Origin: Sphingopyxis sp. CCNWLW2
Lineage (GTDB): Bacteria; Pseudomonadota; Alphaproteobacteria; Sphingomonadales; Sphingomonadaceae
Reading direction: 5' to 3'
Assembly: GCF_037095755.1 (NCBI RefSeq)
Contig: NZ_JBAWKJ010000001.1
Coordinates: forward strand, 248,001-312,000
DNA length: 64,000 bases
Positions within the stretch are counted from its first letter, which is position 1. The number at the start of each line of letters is the position of its first letter. The translations under genes were made by a program, and so were the position numbers. Below, piece after piece: positions 34,629 through 43,929 of this stretch. The notes under the pieces are model-generated. The model was not told the DNA's origin. It did not search any database and saw nothing but the letters and a program-made list of their open reading frames with translations.

Positions 34629-35116
34629 CCGCCGACATCCGCCCGGCGACCTCAGCCGACGCGGCGCGATGTGCCGAGATTTACGCGCCCTATGTCACGG
34701 ACAATTGGGTCAGTTTCGAATGCGATCCGCCCGATGCGGTGGAAATGGCACGCCGGATAGAGAATTATGGCGCGAGTCATGGCTGGCTGGTTGCGGAGGT
34801 CGAGGGCAAAATTGCGGGATATGCCTATGGCTCCGCCCACCGCACGCGAGAAGCCTATGCAACCTCGGCAGATGTCGCAGTCTATCTTGATGCGGCTTTT
34901 GCGCGTGCCGGAATTGGGCGGCGACTTTATGAGGCGCTGTTTCCGATTTTGGCCCATCGCAATATCCACGCCATCTTTGCCGGGATTGCCTTGCCGAATG
35001 AAGCCAGCATCGGCTTGCATGAGGCAATGGGCTTCACGCCGATCGGTATCTACCGCGAGGTCGGCTGGAAAATGGGCGGCTGGCGCGATGTCGGGTGGTG
35101 GCAGCGGTTGCTTTGA
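34625..35116 (+). CDS. GNAT N-acetyltransferase, phosphinothricin acetyltransferase-like
   Basis: A 163-residue GNAT protein starting at GTG 34625, overlapping the previous stop by 4 bases. [20 protein letters not shown] and [22 protein letters not shown] begin the fold; [22 protein letters not shown] is the acetyl-CoA pyrophosphate loop (R/Q-x-x-G-x-G/A), and [37 protein letters not shown] is the PAT-type end. Family members acetylate phosphinothricin, methionine sulfoximine or related amino compounds. Local GC content looks a little lower than neighbours. Confidence 0.9.
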   Translation: MTADIRPATSADAARCAEIYAPYVTDNWVSFECDPPDAVEMARRIENYGASHGWLVAEVEGKIAGYAYGSAHRTREAYATSADVAVYLDAAFARAGIGRRLYEALFPILAHRNIHAIFAGIALPNEASIGLHEAMGFTPIGIYREVGWKMGGWRDVGWWQRLL

Positions 35117-35175
35117 CATTCGGTCCTGATGTAAGCGCGCGCTTCCAGTTCCTTCCAGCCGAAAAGAAGAGAGCC

Positions 35176-35922
35176 ATGGCCGGCCATAGCAAATTTAAAA
35201 ACATCATGCACCGCAAGGGTGCGCAGGACAAAAAACGCAGTTCGCTGTTTTCCAAGCTTTCGCGCGAAATCACCGTCGCGGCGAAGATGGGCCTGCCCGA
35301 TCCCGACGCCAACGCCCGCCTGCGTGCGGCGATCAACGCCGCCAAGGCGCAGTCGGTGCCGAAGGATAATATCCAGCGCTCGATCGACAAGGCCGCGGGC
35401 GGCGAAGGCGATAATTACGAGGAAATCCGCTACGAAGGCTATGGCCCCGGCGGCGTGTCGCTGATCGTCGAGGCGCTGACCGACAACCGTAACCGCACCG
35501 CGACCAACGTCCGTACGGCGTTCGCGAAGAACGGCGGCAACCTCGGCACCAGCGGCAGCGTCAGCCACGGTTTCGACCGGCTGGGCATGATCAGCTATGC
35601 CGCGAAAGCGGGCGATGCCGACACCGTGTTCGAAGCCGCGCTCGACGCCGGCGCCGACGATGTCGAATCGTCCGAGGACGGCCACGACATCTGGACCAGC
35701 GTCGACAGCCTGCACGAAGTCGCGAAAGCGCTCGAAGCCAAGCTCGGCGAAGCCGAAGGCGTCAAGCTCGCCTGGCGGCCGACGCTCAAGAGCGAAGTCG
35801 CCGACGAAGCGACCGCGCAGACCCTATTCAAGCTGATCGACACGCTCGACGACGACGACGACGTCCAGACCGTGTGGGGCAATTACGAAATCCCCGACGC
35901 CGTGATGGAAAAACTGGGGTGA
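35176..35922 (+). CDS. YebC/PmpR family protein (transcription or translation factor)
   Basis: A 248-residue protein starting [21 protein letters not shown], the invariant YebC N-terminus, at ATG 35176. [16 protein letters not shown] [44 protein letters not shown] and the acidic C-terminal domain [10 protein letters not shown] complete the three-domain fold. YebC was long annotated as a DNA-binding regulator (PmpR); newer work places family members at the ribosome, easing polyproline stalls. It lies directly upstream of ruvCAB here, as in many bacteria. Confidence 0.95.
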   Translation: MAGHSKFKNIMHRKGAQDKKRSSLFSKLSREITVAAKMGLPDPDANARLRAAINAAKAQSVPKDNIQRSIDKAAGGEGDNYEEIRYEGYGPGGVSLIVEALTDNRNRTATNVRTAFAKNGGNLGTSGSVSHGFDRLGMISYAAKAGDADTVFEAALDAGADDVESSEDGHDIWTSVDSLHEVAKALEAKLGEAEGVKLAWRPTLKSEVADEATAQTLFKLIDTLDDDDDVQTVWGNYEIPDAVMEKLG

Positions 35923-36335
35923 GCGACCCCGCGGCAGCAGGCGGAGAGGACAAGGTTCGCCGCGTCCTCGAAGCCTATGCCGCCGCGTGGAAATCGGGCG
36001 ATCTGGCGGCGATTGCCGCGCTGTATCACGACAATTTCACCCTGCATTATGGCGGCGCGAACGCGCTGTCGGGTGTCCATGCCGGAAAAGTCGCCGCGCT
36101 GACGATACTCGCCGATTTCTCACGGCGCACCGGCCGGCGGCTTCTCGAGATCGTCGATGTCATGGCGGGGCCGCGCCGCGGCGCGATTGTCGCGCGCGAA
36201 CGGCTGGGCCCAGGCGATGCGGCGGTCGAGGTCGAACGCCTCCTCGTCTATACCGTCGCCGACGGCCTGCTGCGCGAATGCTGGGTTTACGACGCCGATC
36301 AGGCGCTGATCGACCGGCTGATCGGCCCGGCCTGA
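35919..36335 (+). CDS. NTF2-like (SnoaL-type) protein
   Basis: A 138-residue protein starting at GTG 35919, overlapping the yebC stop (GTGA). [34 protein letters not shown] is the cone-shaped NTF2/SnoaL start, and [21 protein letters not shown] the closing strands. Such proteins are small isomerases, hydrolases or binding proteins; no catalytic set can be assigned. It sits between yebC and ruvC, 4 bases before ruvC, and shares their operon. Confidence 0.8.
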   Translation: MSDPAAAGGEDKVRRVLEAYAAAWKSGDLAAIAALYHDNFTLHYGGANALSGVHAGKVAALTILADFSRRTGRRLLEIVDVMAGPRRGAIVARERLGPGDAAVEVERLLVYTVADGLLRECWVYDADQALIDRLIGPA

Positions 36336-36339
36336 CCCC

Positions 36340-36813
36340 ATGATCATCCTCGGTCTCGATCCCTCGCTCAGCTGCACCGGCTGGGGCGTCATCCGCGTCG
36401 AGGGCAGCCGAATCAGCCATATCGCCAACGGGCAGGTGAAGACCGACGCCAAGGCGCCGCTGCCTGACCGGCTCGCGCATCTCGATACCGCGCTCGCCGC
36501 GGTGATCGCCGATCATGCGCCGGCGTGCGCGGCGGTCGAAGAAGTGTTCGTCAACGACAATCCGCAATCGACGCTGAAGCTCGCGCACGCGCGCGGCGTC
36601 GTGCTGCTCGGCTGTGCGCGCGGCGGGCTGGCGGTCACCGAATATGCCCCCCGCCTCGTCAAGAAAGCGATCGTCGGCACCGGCGGCGCGGCGAAGGAAC
36701 AGGTGCAGGCGATGCTGCGCATCCTGCTCCCCGGCGCGAAGGTCGCGGGCGCCGATGCCGCCGATGCACTGGCGGTCGCGATCTGTCATGCGAACCATCG
36801 CCCACGACCCTAG
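36340..36813 (+). CDS. ruvC: Crossover junction endodeoxyribonuclease RuvC
   Basis: A 157-residue resolvase that cuts Holliday junctions. The RNase H-like active site is visible: Asp7 in [14 protein letters not shown], Glu in [15 protein letters not shown], and Asp residues in [34 protein letters not shown] and [21 protein letters not shown] are standard. The ruvA gene is 139 bases downstream, after a palindromic repeat element. Confidence 0.96.
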   Translation: MIILGLDPSLSCTGWGVIRVEGSRISHIANGQVKTDAKAPLPDRLAHLDTALAAVIADHAPACAAVEEVFVNDNPQSTLKLAHARGVVLLGCARGGLAVTEYAPRLVKKAIVGTGGAAKEQVQAMLRILLPGAKVAGADAADALAVAICHANHRPRP

Positions 36814-36819
36814 AACCTT

Positions 36820-36882
36820 GTCACCCCGGACTTGATCCGGGGTCCACGCGGCAATGGATGCCGGATCAAGTCCGGCATGACG
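36820..36882. repeat. REP-like palindromic element between ruvC and ruvA
   Basis: Perfect 15-bp inverted repeats CCGGACTTGATCCGG (36826-36840) and CCGGATCAAGTCCGG (36861-36875) with a 20-base spacer, framed by GTCA and TGAC. No T-run follows, so it is a repeat element rather than an ordinary terminator. It can fold into a large hairpin in the ruvCA mRNA. Confidence 0.8.
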
Positions 36883-36952
36883 AAAAGGGGATATTCCCGA
36901 TGATGAAGGGAAATTGATTCCCTTTTCGTTCTCCCCGCGTTAGGCACCGGGC

Positions 36953-37552
36953 ATGATCGCGAAACTGACAGGGCGGCTGGATTCGAGCGGCGCAGGCCAT
37001 GCGGTGATCGACGTCGGCGGCGTCGGTTATCTGGTCGAGGCGTCGGCGCGTACGCTCGACACACTCGGCCCGGTCGGCGGCGACGTCACCATCCACACCG
37101 AGATGCTCGTCGGCGAGGATTTCCTGCGCCTGCTCGGTTTCGCCAAGGCCGAGGAACGCGACTGGTTCCGCCTGCTCACCAGCGTCCAGGGCGTCGGCGC
37201 AAAGGTCGCGCTCGCGATCCTCTCGGCGCTCGAAATCGGCGATTTGCAGCGCGCCCTCGCCAGCGGCGACAGCGCGATGATCGCGCGCGCGAATGGCGTC
37301 GGGCCGAAACTGGCACAACGGATCACGCACGAACTGAAGGACAAGGCCGGGGCGCTCGGCGGGATCGCGGGTTCGAATCCGTCCCGCTCCGCTACCACAG
37401 GCCCGCTCGGCGACGCCGTCACCGCCCTCACCGGTCTCGGCTTCAAACCCGGCGAAGCGAGCTCGGCGGTTGCGGCTGCCAACGAGGAATTGGGCGCGGG
37501 CGCGAGCCTCGACGCGCTGGTTCGCGTTGCGCTCAAGAAGGCGGCAAAATGA
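36953..37552 (+). CDS. ruvA: Holliday junction branch migration protein RuvA
   Basis: A 199-residue protein that binds four-way junctions and loads Ruv[32 protein letters not shown] is the OB domain; [19 protein letters not shown] and [23 protein letters not shown] hold the two helix-hairpin-helix motifs; the C-terminal RuvB-binding domain ends [16 protein letters not shown]. The stop overlaps the start of an unrelated small gene (ATGA), which separates ruvA from ruvB. Confidence 0.96.
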   Translation: MIAKLTGRLDSSGAGHAVIDVGGVGYLVEASARTLDTLGPVGGDVTIHTEMLVGEDFLRLLGFAKAEERDWFRLLTSVQGVGAKVALAILSALEIGDLQRALASGDSAMIARANGVGPKLAQRITHELKDKAGALGGIAGSNPSRSATTGPLGDAVTALTGLGFKPGEASSAVAAANEELGAGASLDALVRVALKKAAK

Positions 37553-37893
37553 TCTTCTCCGAAACATTCCTCTCGGATGACAAAGATCTGCCCGATCGGA
37601 TCGAGCACGGCTGCGATATCATTGTCGATGACGCCGGCGAACTCGAACAGTACTATAATTATTTGGTGTATCATTTCAGCGGAGTTGGTCACGGCCTTTG
37701 GGCACGAACCTATCTTGACGAGATGAACCACATAACTTTGTACGGTTCCGTAAGTGAAACCGACAAACGCTCAATTGATCCCGCTGCTTTCAACAGCGAG
37801 AAAGGACAAAAAATCGTTCGATATCTCCAACGGAGATATTCTGAGGTCAGGCTTGGCATAGCCAATCCGTACGTCTTTCCTCCCTCAGCATGA
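37549..37893 (+). CDS. Hypothetical protein inserted between ruvA and ruvB
   Basis: A 114-residue soluble protein overlapping ruvA by 4 bases and the next gene by 4 bases (ATGA on both sides). I recognise no family: residues 1-30 are acidic ([15 protein letters not shown]), 35-60 aromatic ([14 protein letters not shown]), and the C-terminus basic ([12 protein letters not shown]). Its DNA is clearly less GC-rich than the surrounding ruv genes and uses codons such as ATA, AAT and TAT more often, which points to recent transfer. Its exact fit into a coupled operon suggests it is expressed. Confidence 0.7.
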   Translation: MIFSETFLSDDKDLPDRIEHGCDIIVDDAGELEQYYNYLVYHFSGVGHGLWARTYLDEMNHITLYGSVSETDKRSIDPAAFNSEKGQKIVRYLQRRYSEVRLGIANPYVFPPSA

Positions 37894-38300
37894 CTGATTT
37901 GATACGCCACGCCTCCTGTCGCTGCGGCCAGGTCCGCATTACCTGCACTGGTGAGCCGATCCGCGTGTCGGTCTGCCATTGCCGCGAGTGCAAGGCGCGG
38001 AGTGGGAGCGCCTTTGCCGCGCAGGTTCGCTTTCCGGAGGAGCAGGTCCGCATCGAGGGCGAGGCGAACGCGAAGGTGTGGCAATATACCGGCGACAGCG
38101 GCAACATGGCCGACTTCTTCTTCTGCGACACCTGCGGTTCGGGTGTCTGGTATCGGGCGCGGCCCTATCATGATGCTTATGCGGTGCCGCTCGGCAATTT
38201 CGAGCCCGGTCACGGCTTCGTGCCCGACTATTCGGTGTATGAAGAGCGGAAGGAGCCTTGGGTTTCGGTCATCGGCGATGCAATAGAGCATTATGACTGA
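37890..38300 (+). CDS. GFA/CENP-V family zinc protein
   Basis: A 136-residue protein of the glutathione-dependent formaldehyde-activating (Gfa) fold. Zinc ligands are visible: [23 protein letters not shown] and [12 protein letters not shown], the typical C-x-C, C-x-C-x2-C and C-x2-C set. Family members bind glutathione adducts, but many lack proven activity. The start overlaps the previous gene and its stop overlaps the ruvB start by 8 bases, so it is coupled to ruvB although unrelated in function. Confidence 0.9.
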   Translation: MTDLIRHASCRCGQVRITCTGEPIRVSVCHCRECKARSGSAFAAQVRFPEEQVRIEGEANAKVWQYTGDSGNMADFFFCDTCGSGVWYRARPYHDAYAVPLGNFEPGHGFVPDYSVYEERKEPWVSVIGDAIEHYD

Positions 38301-39321
38301 GCCGGCCCTCACCACCCCGATCCGCACGCCCGAGGACGCCGACGCCGCGCTGCGGCCGAAGACGCTCGCCGAATTCGTCGGGCAGGCGGCGGCGCGCGAG
38401 AATCTGCGGATCTTTATCGAGGCGGCGAAGGCGCGGTCGGATGCGCTCGACCATGTGCTTTTCTATGGTCCGCCGGGGCTCGGCAAGACGACGCTCGCGC
38501 AGATCGTCGCGCGCGAACTCGGCGTCGGCTTCCGTTCGACCAGTGGGCCGGTGATCGCGAAGGCGGGCGACCTTGCCGCGCTGCTCACCAATCTCGAGGA
38601 CGGCGACGTGCTGTTCATCGACGAGATCCACCGCCTGTCGCCCGCGGTCGAGGAAATCCTCTACCCCGCGATGGAGGACCGCGCGCTCGACATCATGATC
38701 GGCGAGGGGCCATCGGCGCGCTCGGTGCGGATCGATTTGCCCAAGTTCACGCTGGTCGGCGCGACGACGCGGCAGGGGCTGCTGACCACGCCGCTGCGCG
38801 ACCGTTTCGGGATTCCGGTGCGGCTCAATTTCTACACGCATGGCGAGCTCGAACAGGTCATCACGCGCGCCGCGCGCCTGCTCGCGCTGCCGATCGCGTC
38901 CGACGGCGCGCTTGAGATCGCGAAGCGGTCGCGCGGAACGCCGCGCATCGCCGGGCGGCTGCTGCGCCGGGTGCGCGATTTCGCGACCGTTGCGGGGCAT
39001 GATATCGTCGATGCGAAGGCCGCCGATGCCGCGCTCAACCGGCTCGAGGTCGATGCGCTCGGGCTCGACGCGATGGACCGGCGGTATTTGACGATGATTG
39101 CCGACATCTACCGCGGCGGCCCCGTCGGGGTGGAGACGCTCGCGGCCGGACTGTCCGAACCGCGCGACACGATCGAGGATGTAATCGAGCCCTATCTGCT
39201 GCAGGTCGGACTGATCGCGCGCACCGCGCGCGGACGCATGCTCAATGCGAGCGCGTGGAAGCATCTCGGGCTCAACCCGCCCGCGGGGTCGCAGGACGGA
39301 CTTTTCGATCAGGCGAAATAG
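38293..39321 (+). CDS. ruvB: Holliday junction DNA helicase RuvB
   Basis: A 342-residue AAA+ ATPase that drives branch migration with RuvA. Walker [13 protein letters not shown], Walker [12 protein letters not shown], sensor 1 [12 protein letters not shown] and the arginine-finger region [11 protein letters not shown] are intact. The C-terminal winged helix ends [34 protein letters not shown] is the usual N-terminus. It overlaps the GFA gene by 8 bases and precedes ybgC by 101. Confidence 0.97.
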   Translation: MTEPALTTPIRTPEDADAALRPKTLAEFVGQAAARENLRIFIEAAKARSDALDHVLFYGPPGLGKTTLAQIVARELGVGFRSTSGPVIAKAGDLAALLTNLEDGDVLFIDEIHRLSPAVEEILYPAMEDRALDIMIGEGPSARSVRIDLPKFTLVGATTRQGLLTTPLRDRFGIPVRLNFYTHGELEQVITRAARLLALPIASDGALEIAKRSRGTPRIAGRLLRRVRDFATVAGHDIVDAKAADAALNRLEVDALGLDAMDRRYLTMIADIYRGGPVGVETLAAGLSEPRDTIEDVIEPYLLQVGLIARTARGRMLNASAWKHLGLNPPAGSQDGLFDQAK

Positions 39322-39422
39322 GCGGATTTCCGCGAATTTCATTCCATCAACCGGCCCCGATCTGCGACGAACCGTTGGTTAGGGGTTTGCGACGAGTCGA
39401 AGGGCCGCTATCGGTTGGGACA

Positions 39423-39902
39423 ATGGTAAACGCCCCGCCCCCCTTCGTCCCCGGCGCCTTCGTCGGGGCTGAGCATCATTTCCGGGCGCGCGTCTACTTC
39501 GAGGATACCGACCTGTCGGGCATCGTCTATCACGCCAATTATCTGCGCTATATGGAGCGCGCGCGCTCCGACATGCTGCGCATCGCGGGCATCGATCAGC
39601 GCGCGGCGATGGAAGCGGGTGAAGGCAGCTGGGCGGTCACCGACCTCGCGATCAAATACCGCCGCCCGGCGAAGCTCGACGACGATCTTCTGGTCGTCAG
39701 CACAGTCGAGGCGGTACGCGGCGCAAGCGTGATTATTTCGCAGCGCATCCTTCGCGGAACTGACACGTTAAGCGGCGAGACATTGACGGACGGGCAAGTC
39801 ACCGCCGCCTTCCTGTCGCCCGAAGGCCGGCCGCGCCGCCAGCCTGCGGGTTGGGCCGATCGATTTACCGCCATGATGAATGGAGAGACTTTCCCTTGCT
39901 AG
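39423..39902 (+). CDS. ybgC: Tol-Pal-associated acyl-CoA thioesterase YbgC
   Basis: A 159-residue hot-dog thioesterase. RVYFEDTDLSGIVYHANYLRYMERARSDML is the family signature, with the catalytic Asp in EDTD and the following SGIVYH. YbgC hydrolyses short-chain acyl-CoA or acyl-ACP and is linked to phospholipid metabolism at the Tol-Pal complex. ATG 39423 gives standard length. It overlaps tolQ by 7 bases. Confidence 0.94.
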   Translation: MVNAPPPFVPGAFVGAEHHFRARVYFEDTDLSGIVYHANYLRYMERARSDMLRIAGIDQRAAMEAGEGSWAVTDLAIKYRRPAKLDDDLLVVSTVEAVRGASVIISQRILRGTDTLSGETLTDGQVTAAFLSPEGRPRRQPAGWADRFTAMMNGETFPC

Positions 39903-40594
39903 ACAATATCTCGCTGGCCGCCGACGCGGCGACCTTGTCCCCCGTCGCGCTGTTCCTGCAGGCCGATATCATCGTAAAGGCGGTGATGATCGGCCTTCTG
40001 CTCGCGTCCATCTATGTCTGGGCGGTGATTTTCACGCATGGCCGCAGCGTCAGCAAACTGATGAGCGCATCCGAGCGCTTCGAGCGCGATTTCTGGCGCG
40101 CCGACAATATCGACAAATTCTTCGACAAGAATGGCAGCGAGGAATTGCCGAGCGCCAAGGTGCTCGGCGCCGGGATCAGCGAATGGCGCCGGTCGACCAA
40201 GACCAAGACTGTCGACCGCGACGGCACGCGCGAACGCCTCGGCATCGCGATGAACAGTGCGGTTGCGGGCGAAGTCGACCGGCTCGCCGAAAAGATCGGC
40301 ACGCTGGCTACCATCGGCTCGGTGGCTCCTTTCGTCGGCCTGTTCGGAACCGTGTGGGGCATCATGCGCAGCTTCACCGCGATCGCGGCGGAAAATAATA
40401 GCAGCCTCGCCGTCGTCGCACCCGGCATCGCCGAGGCGCTGTTCGCGACCGCGATCGGCCTGTTCGCCGCGATTCCCGCGGTGATCGCGTACAATGCCTT
40501 TTCCCAGCGCCTTAACCGGCTCGAATCGCGCCTCGGCCGTTTTGCCGACGGACTGCACGCGACGTTCAGCCGCGAACTCGAGGTTGAAGCCTGA
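39896..40594 (+). CDS. tolQ: Tol-Pal system protein TolQ
   Basis: A 232-residue inner-membrane proton-channel protein of the MotA/TolQ/ExbB family. TTG 39896 (LLDNISLAADAATLSP) was chosen for GGAGAG eight bases upstream; no ATG gives a sensible N-terminus. Helix 1 is about residues 25-45 (VMIGLLLASIYVWAVIF); TIGSVAPFVGLFGTVWGIMRSF and APGIAEALFATAIGLFAAIPAVIAYN hold helices 2 and 3. It works with TolR to energise TolA for outer-membrane constriction at division. Confidence 0.95.
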   Translation: MLDNISLAADAATLSPVALFLQADIIVKAVMIGLLLASIYVWAVIFTHGRSVSKLMSASERFERDFWRADNIDKFFDKNGSEELPSAKVLGAGISEWRRSTKTKTVDRDGTRERLGIAMNSAVAGEVDRLAEKIGTLATIGSVAPFVGLFGTVWGIMRSFTAIAAENNSSLAVVAPGIAEALFATAIGLFAAIPAVIAYNAFSQRLNRLESRLGRFADGLHATFSRELEVEA

Positions 40595-41103
40595 TGGCGA
40601 TGAGCGGTCCCTCGGGCGGCATCGGCGGACGGCGCGGACGTGGCACGCGCCGTCCGCCGATGGCCGAAATCAACGTCACCCCGCTCGTCGACGTGATGCT
40701 CGTGCTGCTGATCATCTTTATGATCACCGCGCCCTTGCTCGCCTCTGCCGTCCCGATCGACCTGCCCGAAAGCCGCGCCAAGCCGGTCGAGACCGAGGAT
40801 CAGGAGCCGGTGCAGCTGTCGATCAATGCCGACGACACGCTCTACATCGGCGAAGAGGTCGTGCCCGAAGCCGAGCTTCCGGCACGGCTCGACGCGATCA
40901 CGCGCGAGAATGAAGGCAAGGACAAGCCGCGCCAGATCATGCTGCGCGCCGACAAGGGGCTCGACTATGGCCGCGTGATGCGCGTGATGGGCGAACTCAA
41001 TCGCGCCGGCCTGACGCGCATTTCGCTGGTGACGACGGGATCGGAGGGCACCGCCGACAGCGCCCCCGCCGCGGTCACCGACGGTTCAGAAACACAGCCC
41101 TAG
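40594..41103 (+). CDS. tolR: Tol-Pal system protein TolR (ExbD/TolR family)
   Basis: A 169-residue protein whose ATG shares one base with the tolQ stop. EINVTPLVDVMLVLLIIFMITAPLL is the single helix with the conserved membrane Asp (LVDVML) that carries protons. The periplasmic domain (LSINADDTLYIGEEVVPEAEL, IMLRADKGLDYGRVMRVMGELNRAGL) is typical. A Gly/Arg-rich N-terminus (GGIGGRRGRGTRRPP) faces the cytoplasm. Confidence 0.95.
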   Translation: MAMSGPSGGIGGRRGRGTRRPPMAEINVTPLVDVMLVLLIIFMITAPLLASAVPIDLPESRAKPVETEDQEPVQLSINADDTLYIGEEVVPEAELPARLDAITRENEGKDKPRQIMLRADKGLDYGRVMRVMGELNRAGLTRISLVTTGSEGTADSAPAAVTDGSETQP

Positions 41104-41112
41104 GTTAAGACG

Positions 41113-41934
41113 ATGGCCGAACAACGGGCAGTAAGGGGGAATGAAGGACGCGGCATCGCCATCGCGGTGGCGGCGCATGTCGTCATTATCGGCCTGCTCT
41201 CGGTCCAGTGGACCGCGGGCGAACGCCGGTTCGACAATCCCCCGATGGAGGTCGACCTGATCGCCGAAAGCGCGGTGCAATCGACCGCGCCGGTGATCAG
41301 CGAGACGCCCCCTGCCGCACGGCTCGGCGAAGAGGACAATGTCGACATCGCGGCGCCCGAGCCAATGCCCGCGCCGCCGCTGCCCGAACCGGTGGTGCGG
41401 CCGACGCCCGCACCGACCCCCAAGCAGGTCGCGAAGCCCAAGGCGGCACCGCCGAAGCAGCCTCCCGCGGCGCAAAAAGCGCAGCCCAAGGCCGCCCCGA
41501 AAGCACCGCCGGCAAAGAATCGCCCGGCGCGCCCGACCGGCCGCCTCGACGGCATCGCCGAGGGGCTTTCGAAGTCGCAGCCCAAATCGCCCGCGAGCAA
41601 AGGTGCGCCCGCCGCGGCGACCGCCGCCGAAGTCCGGCGATCGATCGACGTCAGCATCAAGTCGGCGGTCGCGCCGCGTTGGAACGGCTGCCGCATTTCG
41701 GGGGTCGATGTCGATCAACTCAAGACCGTAGTCAAATTCCGCCTGACCCAGTCGGGCGCGCTCGCCGGCTTCACCAGCGTCACGACGAGCGGCGAAAACG
41801 ACAGCAACAAATTCCAGATCCAGCGCCACCAAGAATGCGCCAAACGCGCGGTGGAACTCGCCGCACCCTTCGACCTGCCCGAAGAAAACTACAGCTTCTG
41901 GCAGAATTACACGCTCGATTTCATCAAGAGGTAA
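41113..41934 (+). CDS. tolA: Tol-Pal system protein TolA-like, C-terminal TonB/TolA domain
   Basis: A 273-residue protein with an N-terminal anchor (GIAIAVAAHVVIIGLLSVQW), a Pro/Ala/Lys-rich linker of about 100 residues (PTPAPTPKQVAKPKAAPPKQ and onward) and a C-terminal TonB/TolA domain (VKFRLTQSGALAGFTSVTT). It is shorter than E. coli TolA because the long helical domain II is replaced by the PAK-rich linker, as is usual in sphingomonads. It spans the periplasm and contacts Pal and TolB. Nine bases after tolR and 5 before tolB. Confidence 0.92.
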   Translation: MAEQRAVRGNEGRGIAIAVAAHVVIIGLLSVQWTAGERRFDNPPMEVDLIAESAVQSTAPVISETPPAARLGEEDNVDIAAPEPMPAPPLPEPVVRPTPAPTPKQVAKPKAAPPKQPPAAQKAQPKAAPKAPPAKNRPARPTGRLDGIAEGLSKSQPKSPASKGAPAAATAAEVRRSIDVSIKSAVAPRWNGCRISGVDVDQLKTVVKFRLTQSGALAGFTSVTTSGENDSNKFQIQRHQECAKRAVELAAPFDLPEENYSFWQNYTLDFIKR

Positions 41935-41939
41935 GAGAA

Positions 41940-43310
41940 ATGCTCCTCCGTCCGATCAGCCTTTCGCTCGCCCTGCTGCTTACCGCGGCACCGGTCCTCG
42001 CGCAAACCCCGACCGCCCCGACACCGCCCGCGGTCACGCCGACCGAGCCGCGCGAGACGATCGAGGGCACGCTCTCGCAGGACCGCACCGTCATCGCCAT
42101 CCCCGCGCTCGCCACCTCGTCGGTGCAAAACGTCGCCGGGCTGCGCACCGACAGCCTCGGCCGCCAGATCGCCGAAGTTATCGCCGCCGACCTTGAACGC
42201 AGCGGTCTTTACGACCCGATGGGGCCCAGCGGCATTCCCGCAATCAGCCGCGCCGAGGTGCAGGCGCCGCGCTTTGCCGAATGGCAGGCGCGCAACGCCG
42301 AAAATGTCGTCCACGGTTTCGTCGACGCGAGCGGGACCGGCGGCCTCGTCGTCGGCTGCTATCTTTATGACACCGCGCTCGGCAGCGAGCTGGTCCGCAA
42401 GGGCTTCGAAATCCAGCCCGGCGACTGGCGCCGCGCCGCGCACAAATGCGCCGACGCCATCTATTCGCGCCTGTCGGGCGAGGCGCCCTTCTTCGACAGC
42501 CGCGTCGCCTACATCGCCGAGAGCGGCCCCAAGGGGAACCGGATCAAGCGGCTCGCGATCATGGACAGCGATGGCGGTAACCACCGCTTCATCACCAACG
42601 GGCAGGCGCTCGCGATCAGCCCGCGTTTCTCGCCCGATTACAAGAAGATCGTCTACGTCAGCTATTTGAACAACCGCGTCCGCGTCTTCATCTATGACGT
42701 CGCGGCGGGTTCGCAGAAGCTGGTGACCGAAAGCTCGAACGCGACCTTCGCGCCGCGCTGGTCGCCCGACGGCACCCAGATCCTTTATTCGATGGCCGTC
42801 AACGGCAACACCGACATCTATCGCATCTCGGCGAACGGCGGCACCCCGGTACGGCTGACGAGCACCCCCGGCATCGATGTCGGAGGCAGCTTCTCGCCCG
42901 ACGGCAAGAAGATCGTGTTCGAAAGCGACCGGTCGGGTGGCCAGCAAATCTATACGATGAACATCGACGGATCGAACCAGCAACGGATCAGCTTTGGCGG
43001 CGGGCGCGCCGCCACCCCCGAATGGTCGCCGCGCGGCGACCTGATCGCTTTCACCCGCATGGGCGGCGGCGAGTTCCGCGTCGGGGTAATGACCCCGTCG
43101 GGCGGCGGCGTGCGGATGCTGACCAACAGCTGGCAGGACGAAGCGCCGACCTGGTCGCCGAACGGCCGCGTCATCCAGTTCTTCCGCACCACCCCGGGCC
43201 GCGAGGGCAAATCGAGCCTGTGGCAAGTCGACCTGACCGGCGTGAACATGCGCCGCCTGCCGACCCCGCAAGACGGGTCGGACCCCAGCTGGGGCCCGGT
43301 ACTTCCCTGA
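41940..43310 (+). CDS. tolB: Tol-Pal system beta-propeller protein TolB
   Basis: A 456-residue periplasmic protein. ATG 41940 starts a signal peptide (LLRPISLSLALLLTAAPVLAQ). Residues about 45-170 form the TolB N-terminal domain, and the rest a six-bladed propeller with repeated PRWSPDG, GSFSPDGKKIVFESDRSGG, PEWSPRGDLIAF and PTWSPNGRVIQF motifs. TolB binds Pal and outer-membrane proteins. A GAGGTAAGAG sequence overlaps the tolA end as Shine-Dalgarno. Confidence 0.96.
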   Translation: MLLRPISLSLALLLTAAPVLAQTPTAPTPPAVTPTEPRETIEGTLSQDRTVIAIPALATSSVQNVAGLRTDSLGRQIAEVIAADLERSGLYDPMGPSGIPAISRAEVQAPRFAEWQARNAENVVHGFVDASGTGGLVVGCYLYDTALGSELVRKGFEIQPGDWRRAAHKCADAIYSRLSGEAPFFDSRVAYIAESGPKGNRIKRLAIMDSDGGNHRFITNGQALAISPRFSPDYKKIVYVSYLNNRVRVFIYDVAAGSQKLVTESSNATFAPRWSPDGTQILYSMAVNGNTDIYRISANGGTPVRLTSTPGIDVGGSFSPDGKKIVFESDRSGGQQIYTMNIDGSNQQRISFGGGRAATPEWSPRGDLIAFTRMGGGEFRVGVMTPSGGGVRMLTNSWQDEAPTWSPNGRVIQFFRTTPGREGKSSLWQVDLTGVNMRRLPTPQDGSDPSWGPVLP

Positions 43311-43410
43311 GGAAAACCGGAACCAAAATGGCGCGATCGGGTTCAACTATCGCGTCCTGAACGGGCCAATTCGGCCGCACGAATATTTTCAACAACAAGA
43401 GGACAGAAAC

Positions 43411-43929
43411 ATGACGATACGCAAAAGCACCGCAATGATTGCGGCGATCACCATGCTTGCTGTTGGCGCCTGCGCGAAAAAGGCCCCTGACACGCTCCCC
43501 CCCGCCCCCGAAGGCACCGGCACCGATACGGGCGCCGGCACGGGTACGGGCGTCGTCCCCGGGTCGCAGGAAGATTTCCTCGCCAGCGTTGGCGCCATGG
43601 GCGACCGCGTTTTCTTCGACTATGACCAGTATAATGTCGACGCACAGGATCAGGCGACATTGCAGACCCAGTCACAGTGGTTGCAGCGTAATCCCGCGGT
43701 CCGCGTTACGCTCGAAGGCCATGCCGACGAACGCGGCACTCGCGATTACAACATCGCACTCGGCGAGCGCCGCGCGAACGCCGCGAAAAACTATCTCGCG
43801 TCGCTCGGCGTCGATCCGTCGCGCATCCAGGTCATCAGCTATGGCAAGGAACGCCCCGCCGAAATCGGTTCGACCGAGGAAGCCTATGCTAAGAACCGCC
43901 GCGCGGTGACCGTCGTTATCGGGCGCTAA
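43411..43929 (+). CDS. pal: Peptidoglycan-associated lipoprotein Pal
   Basis: A 172-residue outer-membrane lipoprotein with AGAGGAC before the ATG. MLAVGACAKKAPDT contains a lipobox with Cys24 for acylation. A low-complexity spacer GTGTDTGAGTGTGVVPG follows, then an OmpA-like domain (VFFDYDQYNVDAQDQ, VTLEGHADERGTRDYNIALGERRA) that binds meso-diaminopimelate in peptidoglycan. It ends the tol operon. Its last 14 bases overlap the end of the convergent prepilin peptidase gene. Confidence 0.96.
   Translation: MTIRKSTAMIAAITMLAVGACAKKAPDTLPPAPEGTGTDTGAGTGTGVVPGSQEDFLASVGAMGDRVFFDYDQYNVDAQDQATLQTQSQWLQRNPAVRVTLEGHADERGTRDYNIALGERRANAAKNYLASLGVDPSRIQVISYGKERPAEIGSTEEAYAKNRRAVTVVIGR

Noticed and set aside
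36340..36813. RuvC as a CRISPR effector fragment
   Set aside because: Length, motifs and the ruvA neighbour show the housekeeping Holliday junction resolvase.
43342..43364. CGCGAT...ATCGCG hairpin after tolB as a terminator
   Set aside because: Six-base stem, long loop and no T-run; pal probably continues the operon.
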